Below, in pieces: positions 51,536 through 60,554 of a DNA stretch of 64,000 nt (positions within the stretch are counted from its first letter, which is position 1; the number at the start of each line of letters is the position of its first letter). Position numbers and translations under genes: made by a program. A model generated the notes under the pieces. It had not been told where the DNA came from. It searched no databases and worked only from the letters and a program-made list of their open reading frames with translations. Source of the DNA: Actinomyces sp. (GTDB taxonomy: Bacteria; Actinomycetota; Actinomycetes; Actinomycetales; Actinomycetaceae); contig NZ_JAUMUL010000008.1 in NCBI RefSeq assembly GCF_030530635.1, positions 1-64,000 of the forward strand. The letters run 5' to 3'.

Positions 51536-52269
51536 GCGTGCACCTCGGCACGGAAGCGGTAGCCGCCTGAGGGCACGGTCTCGATGAACGCAGGGTGAGC
51601 GGCGTCGTCGCCCAGGGCTCGACGGATCTCGCGGATGCGGTGGTCGACGGCGCGGGTGGAGGTGGCGAAGTCGATGCCCCACAGGGCGGACAGCAGTGCT
51701 TCGCGGGTATGCAACTCACCGGGGTGGCTCATGAGGAAGTCGAGCAGGGTGACGGCCTTGGGGGTGAGTGCCAGCTCCTTTCCCGCCAGGGTGACTCGCC
51801 GACCGGACCTGTCCAGGGTCAGTTCCCCCGAGACCAGCCGGGTGGCAGCGGTCAGCGGCTGCCCCGCCCCGCGTGTGCGGCGCAGGACGGCGCGTATCCG
51901 GGAGGCGAGTTCGGCGGGGTCGAAGGGCTTGGACAGGTAGTCGTCGGCGCCGTCGTCCAGGGCGGAGACCCGCTCGTAGGAGGCGTCGACCTGAGTGAGC
52001 AGGATGATCGGCGTCCAGGTGCCGCCCGCCCGCACCCGCCGTACCAGCTCCCGCCCGTCCATGCGGGGCATGAGCACATCGCTGACGATGATGTCGACGT
52101 CGTAGGTGGCAAGCAAGTCGAGTGCCTCCATGCCGTCACTGGCGCGCATGACCCGGTAGCCGCTGCGCTCCAGGTAGGAGCCCAGCGAGGTGCGGATGGG
52201 GGCCTCGTCGTCGACGAGTAGGACGGTTGCGGAAGGTGAGGCGGGTGCGGGGGGTGCGGGTTGGGGCAT
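51532..52269 (-). CDS. OmpR-family response regulator
   Basis: 245-aa regulator: Pro/Ala-rich N-terminal tail, receiver with LLVDDEAPI, acceptor Asp in IIVSDVLMPRMDG and Lys in LSKPFDPAEL, then a winged helix (REALLSALWGIDFATSTRAV, DHRIREIRRALG, ETVPSGGYRF). Coupled to the kinase by a 4-nt overlap and 41 nt downstream of the DUF3060 lipoprotein gene. It probably regulates this envelope operon; no direct-repeat operator was evident. Confidence 0.9.
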   Translation of the reverse strand: MPQPAPPAPASPSATVLLVDDEAPIRTSLGSYLERSGYRVMRASDGMEALDLLATYDVDIIVSDVLMPRMDGRELVRRVRAGGTWTPIILLTQVDASYERVSALDDGADDYLSKPFDPAELASRIRAVLRRTRGAGQPLTAATRLVSGELTLDRSGRRVTLAGKELALTPKAVTLLDFLMSHPGELHTREALLSALWGIDFATSTRAVDHRIREIRRALGDDAAHPAFIETVPSGGYRFRAEVHA

Positions 52270-52310
52270 TGATTCTGGACCGGGGTCGGCGGGATGTCCG
52301 GGTGCGCCGG

Positions 52311-52892
52311 TCAGTTGCTCAGCTTCTCGACGGTGTTGTCAGCGCCGATGTCCTGCACGGTCGGGTCGCCGTCGAGGTAGTAGACCTTCACGTCCGAGCC
52401 GAAGGCCTGCACCGCGTCCACCTCGCGGACATAGACGGTTACGTCCGATCCCTGCACGGTCAGAGTCCCAATGCTCTCCGCGGAAACGGTGACCTCCGAG
52501 CCCTGAATCGCCAGGCTGTCCAGCTCACCGACGAGGTTGTAGGTGCCCCCGGAGCTCTGGATCGCGTAATCGCCGGAGACGTTCTCCTGCGTGCCGTTCG
52601 CGATCACGCCGAGCCAGCCGGCGTCGGTGATGCCCGCGGTCCCCGAGGCCGCGGCGTCCTTGCCATCGGTGCCTGCGACACCCTTGCCATCGGCGCCTGC
52701 GGTGTCGGCGTCGTCACTGTCGGAGGTGTCGGCGTCAAGGGTCTTGGCGCCACCGTCCGCCTGGGTGGTCTCCACGGCGGCAGTGGTCCGTTCAGCCGAT
52801 CCGGATTCGCCGACACTGACGGAGCAGGCGCTCACAGAGGCGCCCAGAGCGAGTACAGCGGCCGGGACCAGGAGCTTGTTGGGGATACGCAT
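52311..52892 (-). CDS. DUF3060 domain lipoprotein
   Basis: 193-aa exported lipoprotein (signal peptide ending VSAC). An acidic Asp/Gly/Thr linker (residues about 45-85) leads to the DUF3060 domain, a stack of short strands: YAIQSSGGTYNLVGELDSL, AIQGSEVTVSAESIGTL, TVQGSDVTVYVREV. These ladders are probably a beta-helix. AAGGA before the ATG. First gene of the operon with the two-component pair and the OmpA-domain lipoprotein, so a candidate surface component of the sensor. Confidence 0.82.
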   Translation of the reverse strand: MRIPNKLLVPAAVLALGASVSACSVSVGESGSAERTTAAVETTQADGGAKTLDADTSDSDDADTAGADGKGVAGTDGKDAAASGTAGITDAGWLGVIANGTQENVSGDYAIQSSGGTYNLVGELDSLAIQGSEVTVSAESIGTLTVQGSDVTVYVREVDAVQAFGSDVKVYYLDGDPTVQDIGADNTVEKLSN

Positions 52893-52962
52893 GGGTGTTC
52901 CTTCCGGGGTTCAACAAATCGTGTACCGAAAGGTTACAGGTCCGCAGGTGCCCGAACTGTCG

Positions 52963-52992
52963 CCGCCCTGTCGCAACCCTGCGACAGGGCGG
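52963..52992. other. Perfect hairpin upstream of the DUF3060 gene
   Basis: CCGCCCTGTCGC / GCGACAGGGCGG (12 bp) with a 6-nt loop, in the 486-bp divergent region 52893-53378. No U-tract, so it may be a protein-binding site or a terminator. Confidence 0.5.
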
Positions 52993-53241
52993 CAAGTCAC
53001 ATGCGCACCCCGCAGCCCCTCCGTCGCTGCAGGGCAGGCGGGCACCCGCGCCTGCCCTCCCCGAGCCTCGGACGATCGCACACAGGGCCGCATCGCACAG
53101 GCGAGAGTTGTGCGTCCCCACAAAGACCATCGATTGACCCTACTTCATCACACCACCTCAACCACACACTGAATTTCTTGCAAACAGCCGCGTGAGAGGC
53201 GGTTTGAGCGCCCACACCGGATGACGAGCCCTAGATTTTTC

Positions 53242-53253
53242 GTACAAATGTAC
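53242..53253. promoter_or_regulatory. Operator-like site 1 upstream of arcA
   Basis: GTACAAATGTAC, a GTAC-N4-GTAC palindrome 54 bp (centre to centre) from a second site of the same form; 125 nt before the arcA ATG in an AT-rich stretch. Confidence 0.45.
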
Positions 53254-53291
53254 CAGAAATCGCCCCTACCCCCTTCTAGGTTCACACAAAC

Positions 53292-53311
53292 ATTGGTACG
53301 CTCGTACCAAT
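53292..53311. promoter_or_regulatory. Operator-like site 2 upstream of arcA
   Basis: ATTGGTACGCTCGTACCAAT: perfect 9-bp arms around CT, containing GTAC-N4-GTAC as in site 1. It is 67 nt before the arcA ATG. The TetR gene at the end of the operon, or an unlinked regulator, could bind it. Confidence 0.6.
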
Positions 53312-53378
53312 CGCGTCGGGGCGCACGCCCCACACAGGCACGCAGGTGTGCTGAAGAACAAGATCTGGAGAAACGATC

Positions 53379-54602
53379 ATGAAGTTTTCCGTCGCCTCGG
53401 AGATCGGCGAACTAGCAACGGTCATCCTCCATCGCCCCGGCAGGGAGATGGACCGACTCACCCCGGACAACAAGGACGAGCTGCTGTTCGACGACGTGCT
53501 GTGGCTGGAGCGGGCGCAGCAGGATCATGACCAGTTCGCGGCCATCCTCAAGCAGCGCGGCGTCAACGTCCTCTACCTCCAGGACCTCCTCACCGACACC
53601 ATTGAGGTCCCTGCGGCGCGGGAGTATCTGCTCGAAGGCGCACTCACCCCCGATCACACCGGCTTCACAGCCGCCCCCACGGTGCGCCGATGGGCCGAGG
53701 AGGCGCCCGCCGAGGTGCTGGCAGAGGTTCTCATCGCCGGCATCACCAAGGCCGAACTCTTGGAGCAGCTCCCCGGAGTCTCCTCCATGGTCATGTCCTC
53801 CATCGACGACGAGGACCTTCTACTATCACCCCTGCCCAACCATCTGTTCACCAGGGACTCCTCCAGTTGGATCTACAACGGCGTCTCGGTGAACACCATG
53901 CGCCGCACGGCGCGCCGCCGCGAGACTCTGAACTACCGGGCCATCTATCGCTGGCACCCCCTGTTCGCCAACGCCGACTTCCCCCTGTGGAACGACGGCA
54001 CCCTCGGTCGCGAGATGAGCATCGAGGGCGGCGACATACAGGTCATCGGCAACGGCGCGGTCATGATCGGGATCTCCGAGCGCACCTGCCCGCAGGGCGT
54101 GGAGCATCTGGCCGCCAAGCTCTTCGCCGGGGGCATTCGCGAGGTCGTCGCCGTGCGCATGCAAAAGTCGCGCGCCCAGATGCACCTGGACACCATTATG
54201 ACGATGGTGGACCGGGGCACCTTCACCAAGTACGCCGGTGCCGGCATGCTCCCCACCGTCACACTCCGCCCGGGCGACAGTCCCGATGAGATCGACGTCC
54301 GCGAGAATGCCCCCGAACTCATGCACCACGTCATCGCCGAGGCTCTGGGACTCGATGAGATCGTCGTGCTGACCACCCCGCAGGACTCCCGTGCCGCGGC
54401 CCGCGAGCAGTGGGACGACGGCGCCAACTCACTGGCCATCGCCCCCGGCACCATCATCACCTACGAACGCAACGTCAACACCAACCGGTACCTGACGAGC
54501 AAGGGGATCGAGGTACTCACGATTCCCGGCTCGGAACTCGGCCGCGGCCGCGGTGGACCGCACTGCATGAGCTGCCCCATACTGCGCAACCCCGTCGACT
54601 GA
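53379..54602 (+). CDS. arcA: Arginine deiminase
   Basis: 407-aa ADI (arginine to citrulline + ammonia). The substrate-binding motif LFTRDSSSWIYNGV, the acidic IEGGDIQVIGNGAVMIG, His-containing RAQMHLDTIMTMVD and the catalytic Cys in RGGPHCMSCPILR at the C-terminus are all intact. GGAG upstream supports the ATG. First gene of arcABC, under a region with two GTAC palindromes. With ArcB and ArcC it yields ATP and ammonia from arginine, useful for acid tolerance in host niches. Confidence 0.95.
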   Translation: MKFSVASEIGELATVILHRPGREMDRLTPDNKDELLFDDVLWLERAQQDHDQFAAILKQRGVNVLYLQDLLTDTIEVPAAREYLLEGALTPDHTGFTAAPTVRRWAEEAPAEVLAEVLIAGITKAELLEQLPGVSSMVMSSIDDEDLLLSPLPNHLFTRDSSSWIYNGVSVNTMRRTARRRETLNYRAIYRWHPLFANADFPLWNDGTLGREMSIEGGDIQVIGNGAVMIGISERTCPQGVEHLAAKLFAGGIREVVAVRMQKSRAQMHLDTIMTMVDRGTFTKYAGAGMLPTVTLRPGDSPDEIDVRENAPELMHHVIAEALGLDEIVVLTTPQDSRAAAREQWDDGANSLAIAPGTIITYERNVNTNRYLTSKGIEVLTIPGSELGRGRGGPHCMSCPILRNPVD

Positions 54603-54655
54603 CGCCACGTCTTCATTGAGCCCCAATATTGCAACCAACAACTCAGGAGAACGAT

Positions 54656-55663
54656 ATGCCGCATCCTCTGTCCGGAAGTTCCTTCCTCAAGGAGCTCGAC
54701 TTCACGGCCTCGCAGTGGAGCATCCTGCTCAATCTGGCGGGCCAGCTCAAGGCCGATAAGCGGGCCGGCCGCGAGGTGCAACGCCTCAAGGGCAAGAACA
54801 TCGCCCTGCTGTTCGAGAAGACCTCCACTCGCACGCGTTGCGCCTTCGAGGTGGCCGCGGCCGATCAGGGCGCCAGCACCACCTACCTCGATCCCTCGGG
54901 CTCCCAGATGGGGCACAAGGAGTCCGTCGCAGACACCGCCCGGGTCCTCGGACGCATGTTCGACGGCATCGAGTTCCGGGGCCGCAAGCAGGAGCATGTC
55001 CAACAGCTGGCGGACCTGTCGGGTGTGCCGGTATGGAACGGTCTTACCGACGACTGGCACCCCACCCAGGCCCTGGCCGATCAGCTGACCATGCTGGAGC
55101 ACGCGGGTCGACCGCTGAAGGAGATCTCCTTCGCCTACCTCGGGGACTGCCGCAACAATGTGGCCAACTCGCTGCTCGTCTCCGGAGCCCTCATGGGCAT
55201 GGATGTGCGCTTGGTCGGCCCTGCCGAGTTGCTGCCCGCCGACGACGTCGTCGCCGAGGCCCGCCGCCTGGCGGAGGAGTCCGGCGCCCGGATCACCATC
55301 AGTTCCGACGTCGACGCGGGCGTCAAGGACGTGGACTTCCTATACACGGACGTGTGGGTGTCCATGGGCGAGCCGAAGGAGGTATGGGATCAGCGCATCG
55401 GTCTGCTCAAGCCATACCAGGTCAACGCCGCTCTGGTGGAACGCACCGGCAACCCGGACGTGAAGTTCCTGCACTGTCTGCCGGCGTTCCACGACCGCAA
55501 CACCACGGTCGGGGAGGACATCTACGCCAAGACCGGTCTGGACGGCTTGGAGGTCACCGACGACGTCTTCGAGACCGAGCGCAACGTCGCCTTCGACCAG
55601 GCCGAGAACCGCATGCACACCATCAAGGCCGTCATGGTGGCGACCCTGGGCGACTGGGGCTGA
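54656..55663 (+). CDS. arcB: Ornithine carbamoyltransferase (catabolic)
   Basis: 335-aa OTCase. The carbamoyl-phosphate motif FEKTSTRTRCAFEVAA, DDWHPTQALADQLTM, the ornithine loop DVWVSMGEP and the catalytic Cys in FLHCLPAFHD are present; SMG marks ornithine rather than putrescine as substrate. AGGAGA fixes ATG 54656. Between arcA (53-nt gap) and arcC (7-nt gap), so it runs in the phosphorolytic, citrulline-splitting direction. Confidence 0.95.
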   Translation: MPHPLSGSSFLKELDFTASQWSILLNLAGQLKADKRAGREVQRLKGKNIALLFEKTSTRTRCAFEVAAADQGASTTYLDPSGSQMGHKESVADTARVLGRMFDGIEFRGRKQEHVQQLADLSGVPVWNGLTDDWHPTQALADQLTMLEHAGRPLKEISFAYLGDCRNNVANSLLVSGALMGMDVRLVGPAELLPADDVVAEARRLAEESGARITISSDVDAGVKDVDFLYTDVWVSMGEPKEVWDQRIGLLKPYQVNAALVERTGNPDVKFLHCLPAFHDRNTTVGEDIYAKTGLDGLEVTDDVFETERNVAFDQAENRMHTIKAVMVATLGDWG

Positions 55664-55670
55664 TACGACC

Positions 55671-56645
55671 ATGAGAATAGTCGCCGCACTCGGGGGCAAT
55701 GCCCTTATGCGCCGGGGCGAGCGTCCCGACGCGCGCATCCAGATCGCCAACGTCAGGCGAGCCGCCAAATCCCTGGCCGCACTGGCCGAGGAGCACGAAC
55801 TGATCATCACTCATGGCAACGGTCCCCAGGTGGGCACCCTCGCCCTGGAGTCCGCCAATGACGAGCGCCTCAGCGAGCCCTACCCATTCGACACGCTCGG
55901 TGCCGAGACGCAGGGCATGATCGGCTACTGGGTCCTGCAGGCCATGCAGAACGCCCTGCCCGGCCGGCAGGTCGCCTCGCTGATCAGTCAGACCCTGGTG
56001 CTCTCCGGCGATCCGGCATTCAATAATCCCACCAAGTTCGTCGGCGAGGTCTACGACGAGGCCACCGCCAAGCAGCTCGCCGCCGAACGGGGCTGGACCG
56101 TAAAGCCCGACGGCACCCACTGGCGCCGCGTGGTCGCCTCGCCCAGGCCGCAGCGCTTCATCGAGACGCGTATGGCACGTATTCTGCTCCAGGCCGGCGC
56201 CGTCGTCGTCTGCTCAGGCGGAGGCGGCATACCAGTGATCCGCAACGCCGAGGGAAAGCTGGAGGGAGTGGAGGCGGTCGTGGACAAGGACCTCACCGCA
56301 GCCGTGCTCGCCGAACACCTGGAAGCCGACGCCCTGCTCATTCTCACCGACGTCGACGGCGTGAGGACCGACTTCGGTACTGCGCACGAACAGCGCATCG
56401 ACCGAGCCACGCCGGCGTCCCTGCGCGCCCTCGACCTGCCCGCGGGCTCGATGGGCCCCAAGGTGGAGGCGGTGTGCCGCTTCGTGGAGCTGACCGGGGA
56501 CATGGCCGCCATCGGCCGCCTGGAGGACGCCACGGCGATCATTGAGGGCGCCGCCGGAACCATCATCACCCCGGGCGGGGACTACGGGGGGCCGGAGGAC
56601 ATCCGCCCGCCCCTGCCGGCCTCCGCGCCCTCCCGCCGCCGGTAG
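55671..56645 (+). CDS. arcC: Carbamate kinase
   Basis: 324-aa carbamate kinase (carbamoyl phosphate + ADP to ATP). The amino-acid-kinase opening RIVAALGGNALMRRGE, ELIITHGNGPQVGTLAL, VVCSGGGGIPVI and KDLTAAVLAEHLEADALLI are diagnostic, and AGTIITPGGDYGG ends the fold. It completes the ADI pathway; no ArcD-type arginine/ornithine antiporter follows. Confidence 0.95.
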   Translation: MRIVAALGGNALMRRGERPDARIQIANVRRAAKSLAALAEEHELIITHGNGPQVGTLALESANDERLSEPYPFDTLGAETQGMIGYWVLQAMQNALPGRQVASLISQTLVLSGDPAFNNPTKFVGEVYDEATAKQLAAERGWTVKPDGTHWRRVVASPRPQRFIETRMARILLQAGAVVVCSGGGGIPVIRNAEGKLEGVEAVVDKDLTAAVLAEHLEADALLILTDVDGVRTDFGTAHEQRIDRATPASLRALDLPAGSMGPKVEAVCRFVELTGDMAAIGRLEDATAIIEGAAGTIITPGGDYGGPEDIRPPLPASAPSRRR

Positions 56646-56771
56646 CTCGCATGCTCCCAGATTCACACAGCCAAGAGGTGATGCCCGCCCGCAACCACTT
56701 AACCGCAAAGATCCGACCAATCCGCAGCAATCACCAAGCAGCAGATACACATTCACAAGGAAGTGACCACC

Positions 56772-57899
56772 ATGACGAAGATCGTCAACTCATGGAACGA
56801 CTTCGACCCGCTCAAGCACGTCATCGTCGGCCGGGCCGAGCACTCCGTGATCCCGCCCGAGGAGCCCGCCACCTCCGAGAAGGTGCCGATTGACTCCGAG
56901 ATGCGCGGCATGTGGGGACCTCGCCCCCTGGAGACCGTGGAGAAGGCGGCTGCTCAGCTCGACTTCCTCGCCAAGACCCTCGAGGAGCACGGCGTCAAGG
57001 TGGACCGCCCCACCCCGTTGCAGTGGAACCAGCACATTCAGACGCCTGACTTCCGCAACGACTCGATGATGACCTGTATGCCGCCCCGCGACATCCTGCT
57101 CACCATCGGCAACGAGATCATGGCCTCCGCCAACTCCTTCCGCTGCCGCTACTTCGAGTACCTGGCCTACTGGCCGCTCATGAAGCAGTACTTCGACGAG
57201 GACCCGGAGTTCAAGTGGACCCAGGCGCCCCGTCCCCGGCTGACCGACAAGTCCTACAAGCACAACTATTACGACGAGCAGATCTCCCTGGAGGAGCGTC
57301 TGGAGCGCACCGCGAACAAGGACTTCGTCACCACCGAGGTGGAGCCCATGTGGGACGCCGCCGACGTGCTGCGCCTGGGCAAGGACCTGTTCATCCAGCA
57401 CGGGCTGACCACCAACCGCACGGCCATGGAGTGGTTCAAGCGCTACTACCCGGACCTGCGCGTGCACGCGGTCAACTTCCCGGGCGACCCCTACCCGATC
57501 CACATCGACGCGACCTTCGTGCCGCTGCGGCCCGGGCTGATCATCAACAACCCGCAGCGTCGTCTGCCCGAGGAGCAGCGCAAGATCTTCGAGGCCAACG
57601 ACTGGCAGATCGTTGACGCCGCTCAGCCGGCGCACGACACGCCGCCGCCGCTGTGCTACTCCTCGGTGTGGCTGTCCATGAACTGCCTGGTGCTCGACCA
57701 CAAGACGGTCATCTGCGAGGCCTCCGAGGTCCACCAGATGGAGCAGATGGACAAGCTCGGGATGAACGTCATTCCGGTGCCCTTCCGCGATGCCTATCCC
57801 TTCGGCGGTGCCCTGCACTGTGCGACGGCGGACGTCTACCGCGAGGGCGGCTGCGAGGACTACTTCCCGAACCAGGTCGAGGACCCGACCCTCGTCTGA
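56772..57899 (+). CDS. Glycine amidinotransferase-type enzyme (AGAT family)
   Basis: 375-aa amidinotransferase. The transamidinase catalytic triad is visible: Asp in WDAADVLRLGKDLF (about residue 196), His in PYPIHIDATFVPL (about 246) and the nucleophilic Cys in FGGALHCATADV (about 352). It moves the amidino group of arginine to an amine, giving ornithine and a guanidino compound (guanidinoacetate if the acceptor is glycine). ATG 56772 is used; a GTG at 56763 is in frame. It is 126 nt after arcC and co-directional, so it competes for, or feeds, the same arginine/ornithine pool. Acceptor not deducible. Confidence 0.85.
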   Translation: MTKIVNSWNDFDPLKHVIVGRAEHSVIPPEEPATSEKVPIDSEMRGMWGPRPLETVEKAAAQLDFLAKTLEEHGVKVDRPTPLQWNQHIQTPDFRNDSMMTCMPPRDILLTIGNEIMASANSFRCRYFEYLAYWPLMKQYFDEDPEFKWTQAPRPRLTDKSYKHNYYDEQISLEERLERTANKDFVTTEVEPMWDAADVLRLGKDLFIQHGLTTNRTAMEWFKRYYPDLRVHAVNFPGDPYPIHIDATFVPLRPGLIINNPQRRLPEEQRKIFEANDWQIVDAAQPAHDTPPPLCYSSVWLSMNCLVLDHKTVICEASEVHQMEQMDKLGMNVIPVPFRDAYPFGGALHCATADVYREGGCEDYFPNQVEDPTLV

Positions 57900-57966
57900 C
57901 CGCCCCCGGCCGCGGGGACTGAGCACCGCGGCGTTCGACACACCGTCGGACGCACTCTGCCAAGCC

Positions 57967-58060
57967 CCGGGGGAGGAGCCGATCGCACCCCTGCTTCTTG
58001 CGCTCCTCCCCCGGCGTCAGGTGGTGGCGGGCGCAATCGTCACACATGACGGCGCCCGCC
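57967..58060 (+). terminator. Two tandem hairpins after the amidinotransferase gene
   Basis: CCGGGGGAGGAGC (57967-57979) / GCTCCTCCCCCGG (58002-58014), then GGCGGGCGC (58026-58034) / GCGCCCGCC (58052-58060). They separate the metabolic genes from the transporter genes and could lower, rather than stop, read-through. Confidence 0.6.
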
Positions 58061-58114
58061 CCCCGCGACATCCGAAACCGACCGATCACACTGCTCCCAC
58101 TGCAAGGAACTGAT

Positions 58115-59116
58115 ATGCAAACCGAGCCGTCAGCCTCGACGAGCGGCTACGTCATGAACAAGAAGCTCGGCGCAATCGCCATGATCCTGTCCGCCACCGG
58201 CATGGGCCTGGTGGGGACCTTCTCCCGCGGCGCCACCGCCGGGCTCATCTCCGAGGACAAAGCCGTCATCGGCTCCTTCCTCGCATTCGGTCGCATGGGG
58301 ACCGGCTTCGTCGGCTTCATGCTCCTGCTACTGCTCACCAAGAAGCTGGGGCTGTTCAGGTCCACCCGCCTGAGTCCGGCGGTGGTCATGGGAGGTATCA
58401 GTATCGGACTTTCGCTCGGGTTGTACATCTCCTCCACCCTGCTGACCTCGATCGCCAATGCCGTCTTCCTGATCTACACCGGACCGCTGTTCTGCACGCT
58501 GCTGGCACGCATCTTCCGCAAGGAGATGATCAGTCCGCTCAACGGACTGTTCCTGTTGCTGGTGTTCGTCGGCATGCTCCTGACCATGGGCATCATCGAC
58601 TTCCGCGACGGCGCCATCGCCTTCGGACTGGACCTGTCCGCGTCCTCCGCGGAGTATCCCCAGAAGGCCCTGGGCGATCTCATGGGGCTACTCTCCGGTG
58701 TATTCTACGGGCTCTCTCTGTTCTTCAACGGCTACCGCAAGGACGTGGACTCCATTGTGCGCGGGGTATGGAACTTCCTGTGGGCGGCCGTCGCCACCGC
58801 CATAATGTCCGTGATCCTTCGCCCATGGCACGGAGCGGCCTCATTCACGTCGTCAAACTGGACCTGGGCCACGGGCCTGTTCCTGGTCTGCGGCCTGTTC
58901 GCCCTGGGATTCCTGGTCGTCGCCGGCCGCAACTTACCCGCGGTGGAGATGTCTACCATCTCCTACTGGGAGTGCCCAGTGGCCGTGGTCTGCGGACTGT
59001 TGCTGTTCCACGAGACGCTGGCACCCGCGGGGATTATCGGCGGCGTGCTGATCGTGGGCGGCGGCTTCGCACCCATTGTCATTGATGCCCTTGGTCGGAG
59101 ACGGATCCATGCCTAA
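58115..59116 (+). CDS. DMT-superfamily (EamA-like) transporter
   Basis: 333-aa membrane protein with about ten hydrophobic segments in two EamA-type halves (AMILSATGMGLVGTFSRGA; FLIYTGPLFCTLLARIF; GLLSGVFYGLSLFFNGYR; YWECPVAVVCGLLLFHE). Such proteins commonly export amino acids or metabolites. AAGGAA precedes ATG 58115. It overlaps the next transporter by 8 nt. Position suggests movement of ornithine, citrulline or the guanidino product. Confidence 0.82.
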   Translation: MQTEPSASTSGYVMNKKLGAIAMILSATGMGLVGTFSRGATAGLISEDKAVIGSFLAFGRMGTGFVGFMLLLLLTKKLGLFRSTRLSPAVVMGGISIGLSLGLYISSTLLTSIANAVFLIYTGPLFCTLLARIFRKEMISPLNGLFLLLVFVGMLLTMGIIDFRDGAIAFGLDLSASSAEYPQKALGDLMGLLSGVFYGLSLFFNGYRKDVDSIVRGVWNFLWAAVATAIMSVILRPWHGAASFTSSNWTWATGLFLVCGLFALGFLVVAGRNLPAVEMSTISYWECPVAVVCGLLLFHETLAPAGIIGGVLIVGGGFAPIVIDALGRRRIHA

Positions 59117-60476
59117 CAGTACGCATCTGGATGAGGAGGCGGCGGGCGCGGTACGGCGCGCCGCCTGCGCCTCCTTCATCGGCAACTTCATCGAGTGGTT
59201 CGATTACGCCTCCTACGGGTACCTGGCCGTTGTCATCGGCGAGGTCTTCTTCCCCGCCTCAGACCCGAATACGCGACTGCTGTCGGCCTTCGCCGTGTTC
59301 GCCATGTCATTCATTCTGCGTCCCATCGGCGCGATCGTGTGGGGAGCCTGGGGAGATCGCAAGGGACGTAAGTGGGCCCTGAGCTGGTCGATCCTCATAA
59401 TGTCCGCATCCACCGTGCTGGTGGGCTGCCTGCCCGGATACGACCGGATCGGCATTTGGGCGGCGATCATCCTGCTGCTGGCACGTATGGCCCAGGGTTT
59501 CTCCGCCTCCGGCGAGTACGCCGGCGCGGCCACCTTCCTCGCGGAGTACGCCCCGCCGGCACGCCGCGGCATATACGTCTCCCTGGTGCCCGCATCCACC
59601 GCCGCCGGCCTGCTCGTGGGCTCCCTGTCCGTCTCGGCACTGTTCGCCGCATTGGACCACGATTCCATGCTGGCCTGGGGCTGGCGAGTCCCCTTCCTAG
59701 TGGCCGGACCGCTGGGACTGGTCGGCCGCTACATCCGCACCCATCTGGAGGACTCCCCGGCCTACACTCAGCTGCGCAGTAGGCTGGATCAGGCCAAGGC
59801 CGCTGCGTCCGGGCAGTCGGCGGGTACGCCGTCCTCGGTCATCGAACCCCTGCGCAAACTGCTGCGCCATCACCGCGGAGCCGTGTTGACGGGTTTCGGC
59901 ATCTCCTGCCTGAACGCCGTGGCCTTCTACCTGCTGTTGAGCTACATGCCCAGCTTCGTCAGCACCGAACTGGGATTTCCGGAGACCCAGGCGACTCTCG
60001 CGACCTCCGTGACTCTGGCGGTCTACATCGCACTGATCATGGTCATGGGGCACGTCTCCGATCTGCTGGGACGAAGGCGGATCATGATCATCGCCTCCGT
60101 GGCCTTCGTCATCGGCACCGTTCCCGTATTCCACGTCATGACGCACGCCTCGCTCCTAGCGCTCATCGGCTGTGAGCTGCTCTTCGCACTGATGCTCACC
60201 CTGAACGACGGCACGCTAGCCTCTTTCCTCGCCGAGCTGTTCCCCACCGACGTTCGCTACTCGGGCTTCGCCCTGTCCTTCAACATGGCCAACACCCTGC
60301 TGGGAGGTACGTCGCCCTTCATCGCCACCTGGTTGATCAAGGTCACCGGCACACCCATCGCTCCGGCATACCTGCTCACCGCAGTCGCCGCCCTCGCGCT
60401 GGCGTCGCTGCTTGCCTCCCGGGTACGCCTGCGTACCGATCTAAAGGCCGACCCCGCTGACGATGACGCCGCCTGA
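59109..60476 (+). CDS. MFS transporter, metabolite:H+ symporter (MHS) type
   Basis: 455-aa transporter of the MHS/ProP branch: CASFIGNFIEWFDYASYGYL, the A-loop GAWGDRKGRKWAL, RMAQGFSASGEYAGAATFL and ERFGD-equivalent MGHVSDLLGRRRIMI. MHS proteins import zwitterions, dicarboxylates or osmolytes with protons. Overlap with the DMT gene implies co-expression; together they may replace the missing ArcD. GGAG precedes ATG 59109. Confidence 0.87.
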   Translation: MPNSTHLDEEAAGAVRRAACASFIGNFIEWFDYASYGYLAVVIGEVFFPASDPNTRLLSAFAVFAMSFILRPIGAIVWGAWGDRKGRKWALSWSILIMSASTVLVGCLPGYDRIGIWAAIILLLARMAQGFSASGEYAGAATFLAEYAPPARRGIYVSLVPASTAAGLLVGSLSVSALFAALDHDSMLAWGWRVPFLVAGPLGLVGRYIRTHLEDSPAYTQLRSRLDQAKAAASGQSAGTPSSVIEPLRKLLRHHRGAVLTGFGISCLNAVAFYLLLSYMPSFVSTELGFPETQATLATSVTLAVYIALIMVMGHVSDLLGRRRIMIIASVAFVIGTVPVFHVMTHASLLALIGCELLFALMLTLNDGTLASFLAELFPTDVRYSGFALSFNMANTLLGGTSPFIATWLIKVTGTPIAPAYLLTAVAALALASLLASRVRLRTDLKADPADDDAA

Positions 60477-60554
60477 GCCGCATGAGCAGCGAGTGCAACC
60501 GCTGGATGAGACCAGAGCGCACAAGGTATGGGCGGCGACTAATAATATTGCATT

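Noticed and set aside
57950..57980. CAAGCCCCGGG as a third copy of the transposase terminus
   Set aside because: Similarity ends after about 11 bp; the sequence belongs to the hairpin stem there.
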